This document shows positions 7,235 through 14,836 of a stretch of DNA of 64,000 nt, in pieces. The notes under the pieces were generated by a model that did not search any database, was not told the DNA's origin, and saw nothing but the letters and a program-made list of their open reading frames with translations. The position numbers and the translations under genes are program-made. Origin of the DNA: Herbiconiux sp. A18JL235. GTDB taxonomy: Bacteria > Actinomycetota > Actinomycetes > Actinomycetales > Microbacteriaceae. How positions within the stretch are numbered: position 1 is the stretch's first letter; each line of letters begins with the position of its first letter. The stretch spans positions 2,232,001 through 2,296,000 of the forward strand of contig NZ_CP162511.1 in NCBI RefSeq assembly GCF_040939305.1. Reading direction: 5' to 3'.

Positions 7235-8958
7235 CCGTTCTCACCTCGGTCTTCGTCGGGGATGGGGATCCGCCACACCACGCGGGTTCCGCTCGCCGAG
7301 GTGGAGACCTCCATCGTGCCTTGCAAAGCCGTCACCCGTGCCTTCAGGTTCGTCAGCCCGCTCCGCCGGACCTCACTCGGCATCCCGATGCCGTCGTCGC
7401 TCACCTCGATCAGGATGTCGGTGTCGTCGACCGTCAGCGTCACGTCGACGTCGGACGCGCCGGAATGCCTGACGACGTTGCTCAGCAGCTCGCGCACCAC
7501 GGCGGTCACGTCGTCGGCGAGTTCTCCCGTCACGAACAGATCGACGGGGCCTGTGAAACTCACGTTGACGGGCTTGGGGAGGGCTTTGGAGGCGTCGGCG
7601 GCGATGTCGAGCACTCGGTGCCGTGCAGAGGCCGAGGTGTTGTCGGAGGGAGGGGTGAGGGCGAAGACGATCTTCCGGATCTGTGCGATCGCCCTGTCGA
7701 TCCGGGTCACGGCTTCGTCGAGCCGCGCGCGGTCTGCTGTCGCCAGGATCGGGGCGAGGCTCTGAAGCTCGAGACCGGTGCCGAAGAGATCCTGGATGAC
7801 ATGATCGTGCAGGTCTCGTGCGATCCGTCCGCGGTCCTCGAGCACGACCATGCGCTGCTGGTCGGCACGGGCTCTGGCCAGGGCGAGGGCAACGCTGATC
7901 CGCTCCCCCAGGTCGACACCGACCTCGAGATCGGTCGGCGTGAAGCTCGGCCGACCGGGTGCCCGAGCGGCGACCAGCACCCCCCACACGGTCGTACCGT
8001 CGGTCAGCGCGACGTAGAGGGTCGAGCCCGTCGCCTCGTTCTCCGTGATGGCGAACGGGTCGACTTTGCGGGCGGCGCCGACGTGCACGGGCGGGGCGAT
8101 GATCGATCTTCCCGAGTCGAGCACGTCGGTGGCGAGCGTTGCCGCCGCACGGAGGTCGGTGCCGTCCAATGCGAGGGCGTCGCGACCTCGGGCGGCAGCG
8201 ACATGGAGCGAGCCGGGCTCCCGCCCGGGCACGAGGATGGTCAGCAGCTGTGAGTCGGAGCGCGTGATCAGTTCATCGGCGACAGTCGCATAGGCCCGTT
8301 CGATGTCGGTGTCGGCGAGCGCGACCGCGATCTCGGCCGAGGAGGTCATCCACCGTTCCCTGGTTCGCGCTTCAACGAGGATGCGGGCATGGTCGATGGC
8401 GGATGCGGCGGTGGCGGCGAGGGCGCGGAGAAGCTGTTCGTCCTCGTCGGAGAACTGTCCGCGCCGCGGATTGGTGAGGTAGAGGTTGCCGTACACCGCG
8501 CCCCGCACGCGAATCGGCACCCCGAGGAAACCGTCCATCATGGGGTGGCCGGCCGGGAATCCGGAGGAACGCGGGTCGGTCCGGATGTGCTCGAGCCTGA
8601 TCGGCTCTTGGTTGGCGATCACGGCGCCGAGCAGACCGTGCCCCTCCGGCAGGTGCCCGATCCGGCGGACCGCGTCGTCGTCCATGCCGACGTGGATGAA
8701 CGCCTCCAGTCCGTGCCCGTCCGGGGCGATGACACCCAGGGCGCCGTATTCGGCGTCGACGAGTTCGACGGCGGCTTCGACGATGCGGCGCAGCACGACA
8801 CCCAGATCGATGTCCTCCCCCACCGCCTGCGAGGCTCTGAGCAGGGCTCTCAGACGGTCCTGGGACCGCTTCACCTCGTTCGCGCGAGCGATCAGCTCCT
8901 CGATGGAGCGGTCGAGCTCCGAGCGCGGCAGGTCGGGGAACGAGATCGAATCCGTCAC
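7231..8958 (-). CDS. devS: GAF-domain sensor histidine kinase, DevS (DosS)-like (575 aa)
   Basis: Cytosolic sensor kinase with GAF-A (about 50-195), GAF-B (200-360), HisKA_3 dimerisation domain with phospho-His384 in RDLHDHVIQDLFG, and a C-terminal HATPase (VVRELLSNVVRHS, DDGIGM). Length is close to M. tuberculosis DosS (578 aa). GAF-A holds SSGFPAGHPMMDGFLGVPIR; its His138 aligns by motif with the heme-ligating His149 of DosS, so heme-based sensing of O2/NO/CO is predicted. The GTG start follows a GGAGGC site; upstream in-frame ATGs lie in antisense of the DUF1003 gene. Operon with the response regulator at 6599. Confidence 0.88.
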   Translation of the reverse strand: MTDSISFPDLPRSELDRSIEELIARANEVKRSQDRLRALLRASQAVGEDIDLGVVLRRIVEAAVELVDAEYGALGVIAPDGHGLEAFIHVGMDDDAVRRIGHLPEGHGLLGAVIANQEPIRLEHIRTDPRSSGFPAGHPMMDGFLGVPIRVRGAVYGNLYLTNPRRGQFSDEDEQLLRALAATAASAIDHARILVEARTRERWMTSSAEIAVALADTDIERAYATVADELITRSDSQLLTILVPGREPGSLHVAAARGRDALALDGTDLRAAATLATDVLDSGRSIIAPPVHVGAARKVDPFAITENEATGSTLYVALTDGTTVWGVLVAARAPGRPSFTPTDLEVGVDLGERISVALALARARADQQRMVVLEDRGRIARDLHDHVIQDLFGTGLELQSLAPILATADRARLDEAVTRIDRAIAQIRKIVFALTPPSDNTSASARHRVLDIAADASKALPKPVNVSFTGPVDLFVTGELADDVTAVVRELLSNVVRHSGASDVDVTLTVDDTDILIEVSDDGIGMPSEVRRSGLTNLKARVTALQGTMEVSTSASGTRVVWRIPIPDEDRGENG

Positions 8959-9045
8959 GGCGCCTCCAGCGGTCTCAGCGCGAAAGTACCATCTCGAAGC
9001 CGCGTCCACCACCGCCGGGGCGACGATTCCGTCGTCAGCCACCGA

Positions 9046-9059
9046 GGGACCAAAGCCCC
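9046..9059 (+). promoter_or_regulatory. DevR/DosR-like box C
   Basis: GGGACCAAAGCCCC, 35 nt upstream of the DUF1003 gene start at 9095 and 87 nt upstream of the devS-like GTG at 8958 on the other strand. It could drive the membrane protein and also autoregulate the kinase/regulator pair. Confidence 0.7.
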
Positions 9060-9094
9060 AGGCGCCGGGGATCCGGAAGGAGAGGGTTGACCGC

Positions 9095-9559
9095 ATGAAA
9101 CGACCGCTGACCAACTGGCACACGACAGCCCACGAGAACCTGACCCCGGGAGAGCGGGCGGCCGACCGGCTGAGGAACGGGATGGGCAGCTGGCCGTTCG
9201 TCGCCGGGTTCGTCGCCCTCATGCTGATCTGGTTCGTGCTCAACTCCCTCGACAGCGCGTGGGATCCGTATCCGTTCATCCTCCTGAACCTGTTCCTCAG
9301 CATGTTGGCCGGCCTGCAGGGCGCCATCCTGCTGATAGCGGCGAAGCGGCAGGACAGCATCGCGGCCGCGCTGGCCCAGCACGACTTCGAGACCAACCTC
9401 GCCGCCAAGCAGGAGATCGAGGAGTTGATGGCCATCAACCGCGCGCAGCTCGCCCTGCTGGCCGAACTGGGATCCAGCCGCGGCGCCGCGGGTTCGTCGA
9501 ACACCCTTCCGCGCCCTGCGCTGCCGCCCTTCCCCGATCCCGCGCCTCCCGGTCGATGA
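9095..9559 (+). CDS. DUF1003 family membrane protein (154 aa)
   Basis: Integral membrane protein with the family pattern of two hydrophobic segments: GSWPFVAGFVALMLIWFVLN (about residues 30-50) and DPYPFILLNLFLSMLAGLQG (about 58-78), then ILLIAAKRQD and a cytosolic helical tail ending in a Pro-rich stretch. The family function is unknown. ATG at 9095 has a good GGAAGGAGAG site. Box C 35 nt upstream points to DevR control. Convergent with the alcohol dehydrogenase gene, two bases apart. Confidence 0.85.
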   Translation: MKRPLTNWHTTAHENLTPGERAADRLRNGMGSWPFVAGFVALMLIWFVLNSLDSAWDPYPFILLNLFLSMLAGLQGAILLIAAKRQDSIAAALAQHDFETNLAAKQEIEELMAINRAQLALLAELGSSRGAAGSSNTLPRPALPPFPDPAPPGR

Positions 9560-9561
9560 CC

Positions 9562-10596
9562 TCACGGCACCACGACCGCGCGGCCTCGGATGTCTCCGTC
9601 GTGGAGCCGGCGGTAGGCTTCCGGGGCGTCCGCCAGACCGAACCGCTCCACGTGAACCCGCACGGCTCCCGAACGAGCGAGATCGAGAACCTCGAGGAGC
9701 TCGGATCGGCTTCCCCAGTACGGTGCCCGCACCGACGCTCCGAACGGGGTCGAGAAGAAACCCGTCGGCAGCGTGGCGCCGCCGATGCCGACGATCTGCA
9801 CGTCGCCGTCGAGAGCCACGACCTCTTTCGCGATCTGCAGAGTCGCCTCCGCCCCGACGAAATCGAACACCACCTCCGCCCCGATACCGTCGGTCAGCTC
9901 GCGGATGCGAAGAGCGGCGTGCGAATCCGACCGCACCGTGTGATGTGCGCCCACCTCCGTCGCCAGAGCGAGCTTGTCGTCGTCGAGGTCGACGGCGACG
10001 ATCGTGGCGGCGGTGGTCGCCCGGAGGATCTGCACGGCGACGTGCCCGAGACCACCGACGCCGATCACGACGGCCGTCGAACCGGGCCACAGCTTGTCGC
10101 TGCTCGACCGGATCGCATGGTAGGGCGTCAGGCCCGCATCGGTCAGCGAGACGCAGTCGACCGGGTCGAGGCCGTCGAGGCGAACCAGGTGACGGGGGTC
10201 GTCGACGATCATGTACTCGGCCATCGCGCCCGGCGCGCCCAGGCCGGGCGGTGCGATGCCGAGCCCGGCGGCGTTCGGACAGTAGTCCTCGCGCCCCTGG
10301 GCGCAGGCGCGACACCGACCGCAGCCCCACGGTCCGTAGACCGCGACCGAATCGCCGAGGGCCACGCCGGTCGCTCCGGGACCGAGCTTGTCGACGACGC
10401 CGGCGGCCTCGTGCCCGAGGGTCAACGGGAGTCCGTAGACGTACTGATCGGCCGGGAGACCCATCAGGAACCAATCGGAGTGGCAGAGCCCGGCCGCCGT
10501 GACCCTCAGGCGGACCTCGCCCGGCCCGGGCTCGGGGGTGTCGACCTCGACCACCTCGGGTGGTGCGCCGATCGCGCGATACTGCAGCGCCTTCAT
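9562..10596 (-). CDS. Zinc-dependent alcohol dehydrogenase, MDR superfamily (344 aa)
   Basis: NAD(P)-dependent zinc alcohol dehydrogenase. The GroES-like catalytic domain has Cys in AAGLCHSDW and GHEAAGVV; the structural zinc is bound by four Cys in GCGRCRACAQGREDYC; the Rossmann domain has GVGGLGHVAVQ (about residues 177-187) followed by VAVDLDDDKLALA, whose Asp after the second strand favours NAD. The start at MKALQYRAIG overlaps the stop of the upstream USP gene (10593-10596), so it is the second gene of a box-D-controlled operon. Possibly a fermentative or aldehyde-detoxifying role under hypoxia; the substrate is unknown. Confidence 0.88.
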   Translation of the reverse strand: MKALQYRAIGAPPEVVEVDTPEPGPGEVRLRVTAAGLCHSDWFLMGLPADQYVYGLPLTLGHEAAGVVDKLGPGATGVALGDSVAVYGPWGCGRCRACAQGREDYCPNAAGLGIAPPGLGAPGAMAEYMIVDDPRHLVRLDGLDPVDCVSLTDAGLTPYHAIRSSSDKLWPGSTAVVIGVGGLGHVAVQILRATTAATIVAVDLDDDKLALATEVGAHHTVRSDSHAALRIRELTDGIGAEVVFDFVGAEATLQIAKEVVALDGDVQIVGIGGATLPTGFFSTPFGASVRAPYWGSRSELLEVLDLARSGAVRVHVERFGLADAPEAYRRLHDGDIRGRAVVVP

Positions 10597-11132
10597 CGGC
10601 TCGCACCCTCGCTCTGCTTCGCAGCGACCCGATCGCGCGCTGCCTCGGCGTGGGGTTCGGCGTGGGGATGGACGATCAACACGGGGCAATGGGCGTGTGC
10701 AGCGATCTCCGCGCTCACCGAGCCGAGCAGCAGTCCGGCGAAGCCTCCGTGGCCCCGGCTTCCGGTCACGATCAGATCAGCGGTGTCGCTTTCGTCGATG
10801 AGCACTCGTGCGGCCGATCCCTCGGCGATGGACAGGTGCACGCGTTCGGGCTTGGTCTCGCCGAACACGGCGTCGGCGACATCGTGCACGGTGCGTGCCG
10901 CATCCCGGTCGGGATACCACTCCGGAGGCACCATCGTGTACCGCGAGATGGGATAGGTCCACACGCACACCACATCGAGCTGCGCATCGAAGGCCTCGGC
11001 GATGCTCGCAGCCTTGCGCAACGCGGAGATGGATGATTCGGAACCATCGACGCCGACCACGACACGGGAGAACTCCCCCAAGCCCGGCCGGGCAGCGTGA
11101 GGGTCAGGGATGGAGACAGGTGATTCGCTCAT
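10593..11132 (-). CDS. Universal stress protein, single domain (179 aa)
   Basis: Single USP domain with SRVVVGVDGSESSISALRKA near residue 23 and the nucleotide-binding pattern GSRGHGGFAGLLLGSVS near residues 125-141, so an ATP-binding USP is expected. The start MSESPV is preferred because a GGAG site precedes it; the longer ATG would extend into the DevR-like box. Box D ends 34 nt upstream. Coupled by ATGA overlap to the alcohol dehydrogenase gene. Likely part of the hypoxia/dormancy response; direct partner unknown. Confidence 0.88.
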   Translation of the reverse strand: MSESPVSIPDPHAARPGLGEFSRVVVGVDGSESSISALRKAASIAEAFDAQLDVVCVWTYPISRYTMVPPEWYPDRDAARTVHDVADAVFGETKPERVHLSIAEGSAARVLIDESDTADLIVTGSRGHGGFAGLLLGSVSAEIAAHAHCPVLIVHPHAEPHAEAARDRVAAKQSEGASR

Positions 11133-11166
11133 GTCACCAGGCTCCCCGCGGCCGGCCCCTACGGTG

Positions 11167-11180
11167 TGGACCAAAGTCCA
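11167..11180 (-). promoter_or_regulatory. DevR/DosR-like box D
   Basis: TGGACCAAAGTCCA on the plus strand: half-sites TGGAC and GTCCA around CAAA, with the same 14-bp geometry as boxes A-C. It lies 34 nt upstream of the USP gene starting at 11132. Confidence 0.7.
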
Positions 11181-11235
11181 TCCGCCGACAGCTGCGACCG
11201 CTTTCCGCGGTCGACGGCATCCGCGCGGGCGTGCG

Positions 11236-12435
11236 TCAGGGGCCGGCCGGCGGCGCGGCGGAGGCGAGCTTCAGCTCGGCGGCCAGACGGAGCCTGCGGA
11301 GTCGCCGGTACGTGCCGGCGAGCGTCGACACCACGACCGCGGCGACGACGATCGAGATGCTCGAGCCGAGAAGCACGGCGAGGGTTCCCTCGTCGGCGAC
11401 CTCCGGCAGGCGCGCGAACGCCAGCTCGTTCATGAGCAGCGACACCGTGAAGCCGACCCCGCCGAGCGCTCCTGCCGCGAGCAGACCGTGGAGCGTGAGG
11501 TGCGGGCGCTTCTCGCGCGGCCCGACGAAGCTCGACAGCCAGCCGCCGAGCGCGATGCCGACGATCTTGCCCACGGGAAGAGCGATCAGGATGCCCCAGA
11601 ACGGGGCGGCGAGCTGGCTCGGGGCGACCTGCGGAATGGCGACGAGCGCCGCCGAGAACGCGAAGAGCGGGAGGATCACTCCGTTGGTGACCGGTTCGAG
11701 GTGATGACGCAGGTGCATGGCGGGCTTTCTCACCATCACGAGCCCCAGAGCGACCCCCGCGATCGTGGCGTGCACGCCCGAGAGGTACACCAGTGACCAT
11801 GTCACCAGCGCGACCGCCACCATGGCGATCGCCACGACCAGTCGGAACCGGGTGGCCAGCAGCCGGCTGAGGAGGCCGAACACGACGACGCCGACGGCGC
11901 CCGCCACGATGAGGAGCAGGTTCGGGTCGGCGGTGAAGAACACCGCGATGATGAGGATCGCGACGATGTCGTCGAGGATCGCGAGCGCGAGGATGAAGAT
12001 GCGCAGACGGGACGGGATGCCCTTGCCGAAGACGGCGAGCACCCCGAGGGCGAACGCGATGTCGGTGGCGGTCGGGATCGGCCAGCCGCCCTCGTAGCCG
12101 GAGCCCGCGGTGATGCCGAGGTAGATCAGCGCGGGGACGAGCACTCCGCCGATCGCCGCGATCGCGGGCCGGATCGCCTTCGACACGGAGTTCAGCTGTC
12201 CGACGGCGAATTCGTTCTTCAACTCCACGGCGACCACGAAGAAGAACACGGCGAGGAGGCCGTCGCTGATCCAGTGACCCACCGACAGGTCGAGCGGTGT
12301 GCCCGGGATGGCAAGATGAGCGTCTTGCAGCTCCATCAGCCCCGGCCCGAGGGCCGTGTTCGCGGCGAGGAGACCCAGTGCTGCCGCGATGAGGAGGAGG
12401 AAGGCTGCGATGCGCTCGGAGCGGATGAAGGCCAT
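11236..12435 (-). CDS. nhaA: Na+/H+ antiporter NhaA (399 aa)
   Basis: Sodium/proton antiporter of the cytoplasmic membrane with about twelve hydrophobic segments. Key motifs are present: TATDIAFALG (the Asp corresponding to E. coli Asp133) and LAILDDIVAI (the Asp pair 163/164 that binds Na+ and protons). The conserved Lys of helix X lies in LPVGKIVGI. The start at MAFIRSERIA is chosen at the beginning of the conserved region; the longer ATG runs over a non-conserved basic stretch. No DevR-like box is seen upstream. Monocistronic. Role: pH and Na+ homeostasis. Confidence 0.9.
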   Translation of the reverse strand: MAFIRSERIAAFLLLIAAALGLLAANTALGPGLMELQDAHLAIPGTPLDLSVGHWISDGLLAVFFFVVAVELKNEFAVGQLNSVSKAIRPAIAAIGGVLVPALIYLGITAGSGYEGGWPIPTATDIAFALGVLAVFGKGIPSRLRIFILALAILDDIVAILIIAVFFTADPNLLLIVAGAVGVVVFGLLSRLLATRFRLVVAIAMVAVALVTWSLVYLSGVHATIAGVALGLVMVRKPAMHLRHHLEPVTNGVILPLFAFSAALVAIPQVAPSQLAAPFWGILIALPVGKIVGIALGGWLSSFVGPREKRPHLTLHGLLAAGALGGVGFTVSLLMNELAFARLPEVADEGTLAVLLGSSISIVVAAVVVSTLAGTYRRLRRLRLAAELKLASAAPPAGP

Positions 12436-12617
12436 GCGGTGTCCTGACTGCCACTTCTGTGGCTCGTGGTTTCGACGAGAACGACCCTGCGATCGCACGC
12501 CGACCAGACTTCCCGGCACACCTGACACCATCCTACCGGCTCGGAGTGGGGGTTGCCGGACGAGGAGCGGTCGGTGTCGCGCCGCGGCGCTGATTGAATA
12601 GGGCGAAGGAGGGTGGG

Positions 12618-13934
12618 ATGCGGCGGTGGCGCGGGCGGCGGGCGGTCGCCGTGATCGTGGGGCTGGTCGTGGGTTGCATGGCCGTGCTGGTCGGGCCAGG
12701 GATCGACGCCCAGCCGGTCGACGCCGATCTGGCGACCCTCCTGAGCCTTCCCGACGACGAGATCGACGAGTTCCTCGTCACCCATGAGGGTGTGATTTTC
12801 GCGCTGCTCGACGAGCACCCCGATGAGGTCGCCGAGTGGTGGGGCGACCTCGGCGACACGGCGCGCGCGGCGCTGATCGCGTCGAACCCGGCGATCGTCG
12901 GGAATCTGCACGGCGTCGACTACGCCTCTCGCGACGAGGCGAACCGCGCTCGCCTCGCCGACCGGCTCGACGCTGCGGGCAAGGCCACCGCCGCACATCC
13001 GGACGACACCCGGGCGGCCCTGCTTTACGCCGCACTCAGCGCGATCCACGGCGCCACCAAGGGCACTCACGACCCCGAGCGCCATCTCGTGCAGCTCACC
13101 GACGACGTGCCGCCACTCGCCTCCGTCGCCGTGGGCGACCTCGACACGGCGCAGCAGGTCACCTTCGCGGTGCCCGGCATGGGCACCTACAGCACCGACA
13201 TGCAGCTCTGGACGGTGGCGGCGGAGAACATCCACCGGGCCCAGGGCCGAGCCGGCGCTTCGCCCGACCGCGCCGTCGTCGCCTGGATCGGTTACGAGGT
13301 GCCCCCGCCCGGCCTCGACGCGACCGAAGGGTCGTACGCTGCGCGAGGTGCGCCGCGGTTGAGCTCCGACATCCTCGCTCTGCGGGCGGCGCGGAAAGGA
13401 ACGGGGCTCGACACCGTCAGCGTGATCGCACATTCCTACGGCACGACGACGGCGGCGAACGCTCTGGCCGCGTCCGAGCTCGACGTGTTCTCGTTCGTCA
13501 TGCTCGGCTCGGCGGGCGTGGAGTACCGCGTCGGCTCCGTGCGCTCGCTGAGCGCCGCCCACGTCTACGCCGGGGAGGCTGCCGCCGACGACAAGGCCTT
13601 CCTCGGGCGGGTCGCGCGCATCGATCCACGCACCCCGTCGTTCGGTGCGATGATCATCGGCACCGACGGCGACCCGTCTCGAGGGCTCGTCGGCGTGACC
13701 GGGCACGAACCCGTTCTCCACTCCTCCTACAACGACGACCCGACCAGCAAGGCCTGGACGACGTACGACGACCCCGTCGAACGCGAGAACCTCTACCGAG
13801 AGCACATGCGCTCGTTCGGCTACCTCGACACCGGCACCGAGTCGCTCGAGAACGCCGCCCGCGCGTCGAGCCGCCCCGTGCGCGTGCCCGGCACGTCGAT
13901 CGGCCCCGCCTCGACGCCCGCGACCGCGGGGTGA
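12618..13934 (+). CDS. Exported alpha/beta hydrolase, DUF1023-like (438 aa)
   Basis: Likely secreted or membrane-anchored hydrolase. The N-terminus is basic (MRRWRGRR) followed by a hydrophobic segment to about residue 30, consistent with a signal peptide or anchor. After a helical region comes the alpha/beta hydrolase part with the nucleophile elbow VIAHSYGTTTAA (Ser near residue 280) and a C-terminal HEPVLHSSY candidate His. DUF1023 proteins are actinobacterial and of uncertain substrate. ATG at 12618 follows GAAGGAGG; the earlier ATG at 12594 would precede this site. The 12436-12617 gap upstream shows no other feature. Confidence 0.8.
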   Translation: MRRWRGRRAVAVIVGLVVGCMAVLVGPGIDAQPVDADLATLLSLPDDEIDEFLVTHEGVIFALLDEHPDEVAEWWGDLGDTARAALIASNPAIVGNLHGVDYASRDEANRARLADRLDAAGKATAAHPDDTRAALLYAALSAIHGATKGTHDPERHLVQLTDDVPPLASVAVGDLDTAQQVTFAVPGMGTYSTDMQLWTVAAENIHRAQGRAGASPDRAVVAWIGYEVPPPGLDATEGSYAARGAPRLSSDILALRAARKGTGLDTVSVIAHSYGTTTAANALAASELDVFSFVMLGSAGVEYRVGSVRSLSAAHVYAGEAAADDKAFLGRVARIDPRTPSFGAMIIGTDGDPSRGLVGVTGHEPVLHSSYNDDPTSKAWTTYDDPVERENLYREHMRSFGYLDTGTESLENAARASSRPVRVPGTSIGPASTPATAG

Positions 13935-13956
13935 GGGAGCGGCGGCCGGGCCGGGG

Positions 13957-14307
13957 TCAGATGCCCGTCAGGAGGGCTGCCACCTTGTCGAGGGAACCCG
14001 GGACGATTCGGTAGTACGCCCATGTGGCCCGCTTCGAGCGGGTGAGGAAGCCGGCGTCGACGAGGATCTTGAGGTGGTGGGACACCGTCGGCTGGGAGAG
14101 CCCGAGCGGCTCGGTGAGATCGCACACGCAGGCTTCACCGTCGTCGTGAGCGGCGACCATCGACAGCAGGCGCAACCGCGCCGGGTCGGCGAGGGCTTTC
14201 ACCGTGCGCGCCATCTCTTCGGCCTGATGAGCCGGCATGGCCTCCCGCGGCGCGGGCTCACAGCACGGGGTGACGTCGGTCACCGGCAGGAGATCGAGAG
14301 CGGACAT
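13957..14307 (-). CDS. arsR: ArsR-family metalloid-responsive repressor (116 aa)
   Basis: Winged-helix repressor with HTH SQPTVSHHLKILVDAGFL and the metal-site motif EACVCDL (Cys60 and Cys62) plus an N-terminal Cys pair (Cys15-Cys16). CxC in the DNA-binding helix is the As(III)/Sb(III) sensor pattern of classical ArsR; the extra Cys pair could complete a three-Cys site. Start MSALDL at 14307; a second in-frame ATG lies six codons upstream. Divergent from arsC, with a strong operator in between. Expected to repress both directions until arsenite binds. Confidence 0.88.
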   Translation of the reverse strand: MSALDLLPVTDVTPCCEPAPREAMPAHQAEEMARTVKALADPARLRLLSMVAAHDDGEACVCDLTEPLGLSQPTVSHHLKILVDAGFLTRSKRATWAYYRIVPGSLDKVAALLTGI

Positions 14308-14322
14308 GTGCCCAGCTTCGCA

Positions 14323-14348
14323 CAAACATTGACAGACGTCGATGTTTG
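14323..14348. promoter_or_regulatory. ArsR operator, inverted repeat
   Basis: Left arm CAAACATTGAC and right arm GTCGATGTTTG are 11-bp inverted copies with one mismatch, separated by AGAC. It sits between divergent arsR and arsC, the expected position for autoregulation. Confidence 0.8.
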
Positions 14349-14411
14349 CCGACAGACTGCATCCATCGACACCCTTCGATACTCGACTCCACCGCCCCGG
14401 AAGGATGCGCC

Positions 14412-14822
14412 ATGACCCCCGCGCCCACAGTCCTGTTCGTCTGCGTGCACAATGCGGGCCGCTCGCAGATGGCGGCCGGTTACCTCCAGGCCCTCGCCGG
14501 AGATCGCGTCGTCGTGCTCTCCGCCGGCAGCGAGCCGAAAGACCGGGTCAACCCGGTCGCGGTCGAGGCGATGGCCGAGGAAGGCATCGACATCACCTCC
14601 AATCAGCCGAAGGTGCTCACCACCGAGGCCGTGCGCGACTCCGACGTGGTCATCACGATGGGCTGCGGAGACGCCTGCCCGATCTTCCCGGGAAAGCGCT
14701 ACGAGGACTGGGAGCTCACCGACCCCGCGGGCCGCCCGATCGAGGAGGTGCGGCCGATCCGCGACGACATCAGGGCGCGGGTCGAGCAGCTCCTGTCGGA
14801 ACTCCTCCCCGCCACCGCTTGA
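14412..14822 (+). CDS. arsC: Arsenate reductase, low-molecular-weight phosphatase type (136 aa)
   Basis: Reduces arsenate to arsenite. The P-loop CVHNAGRS (Cys11 to Arg17, CX5R) is near the N-terminus, and a second Cys motif MGCGDACP lies near residue 80. The sequence FVCVHNAGRSQMA and the GDACP motif resemble actinobacterial mycothiol/mycoredoxin-dependent ArsC enzymes rather than thioredoxin-type CX2-Cys relay proteins; this mechanism is inference. Start at MTPAPTVLF has a GGAAGGA site. Divergent from arsR; followed 14 bp later by an FAD oxidoreductase. Confidence 0.9.
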   Translation: MTPAPTVLFVCVHNAGRSQMAAGYLQALAGDRVVVLSAGSEPKDRVNPVAVEAMAEEGIDITSNQPKVLTTEAVRDSDVVITMGCGDACPIFPGKRYEDWELTDPAGRPIEEVRPIRDDIRARVEQLLSELLPATA

Positions 14823-14836
14823 GACCGGCGGACACG

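Noticed and set aside
9035..10606. Minus-strand ORF of 523 aa, Arg/Gly-rich
   Set aside because: Shifted frame over the alcohol dehydrogenase and antisense to the DUF1003 gene; no family signal.
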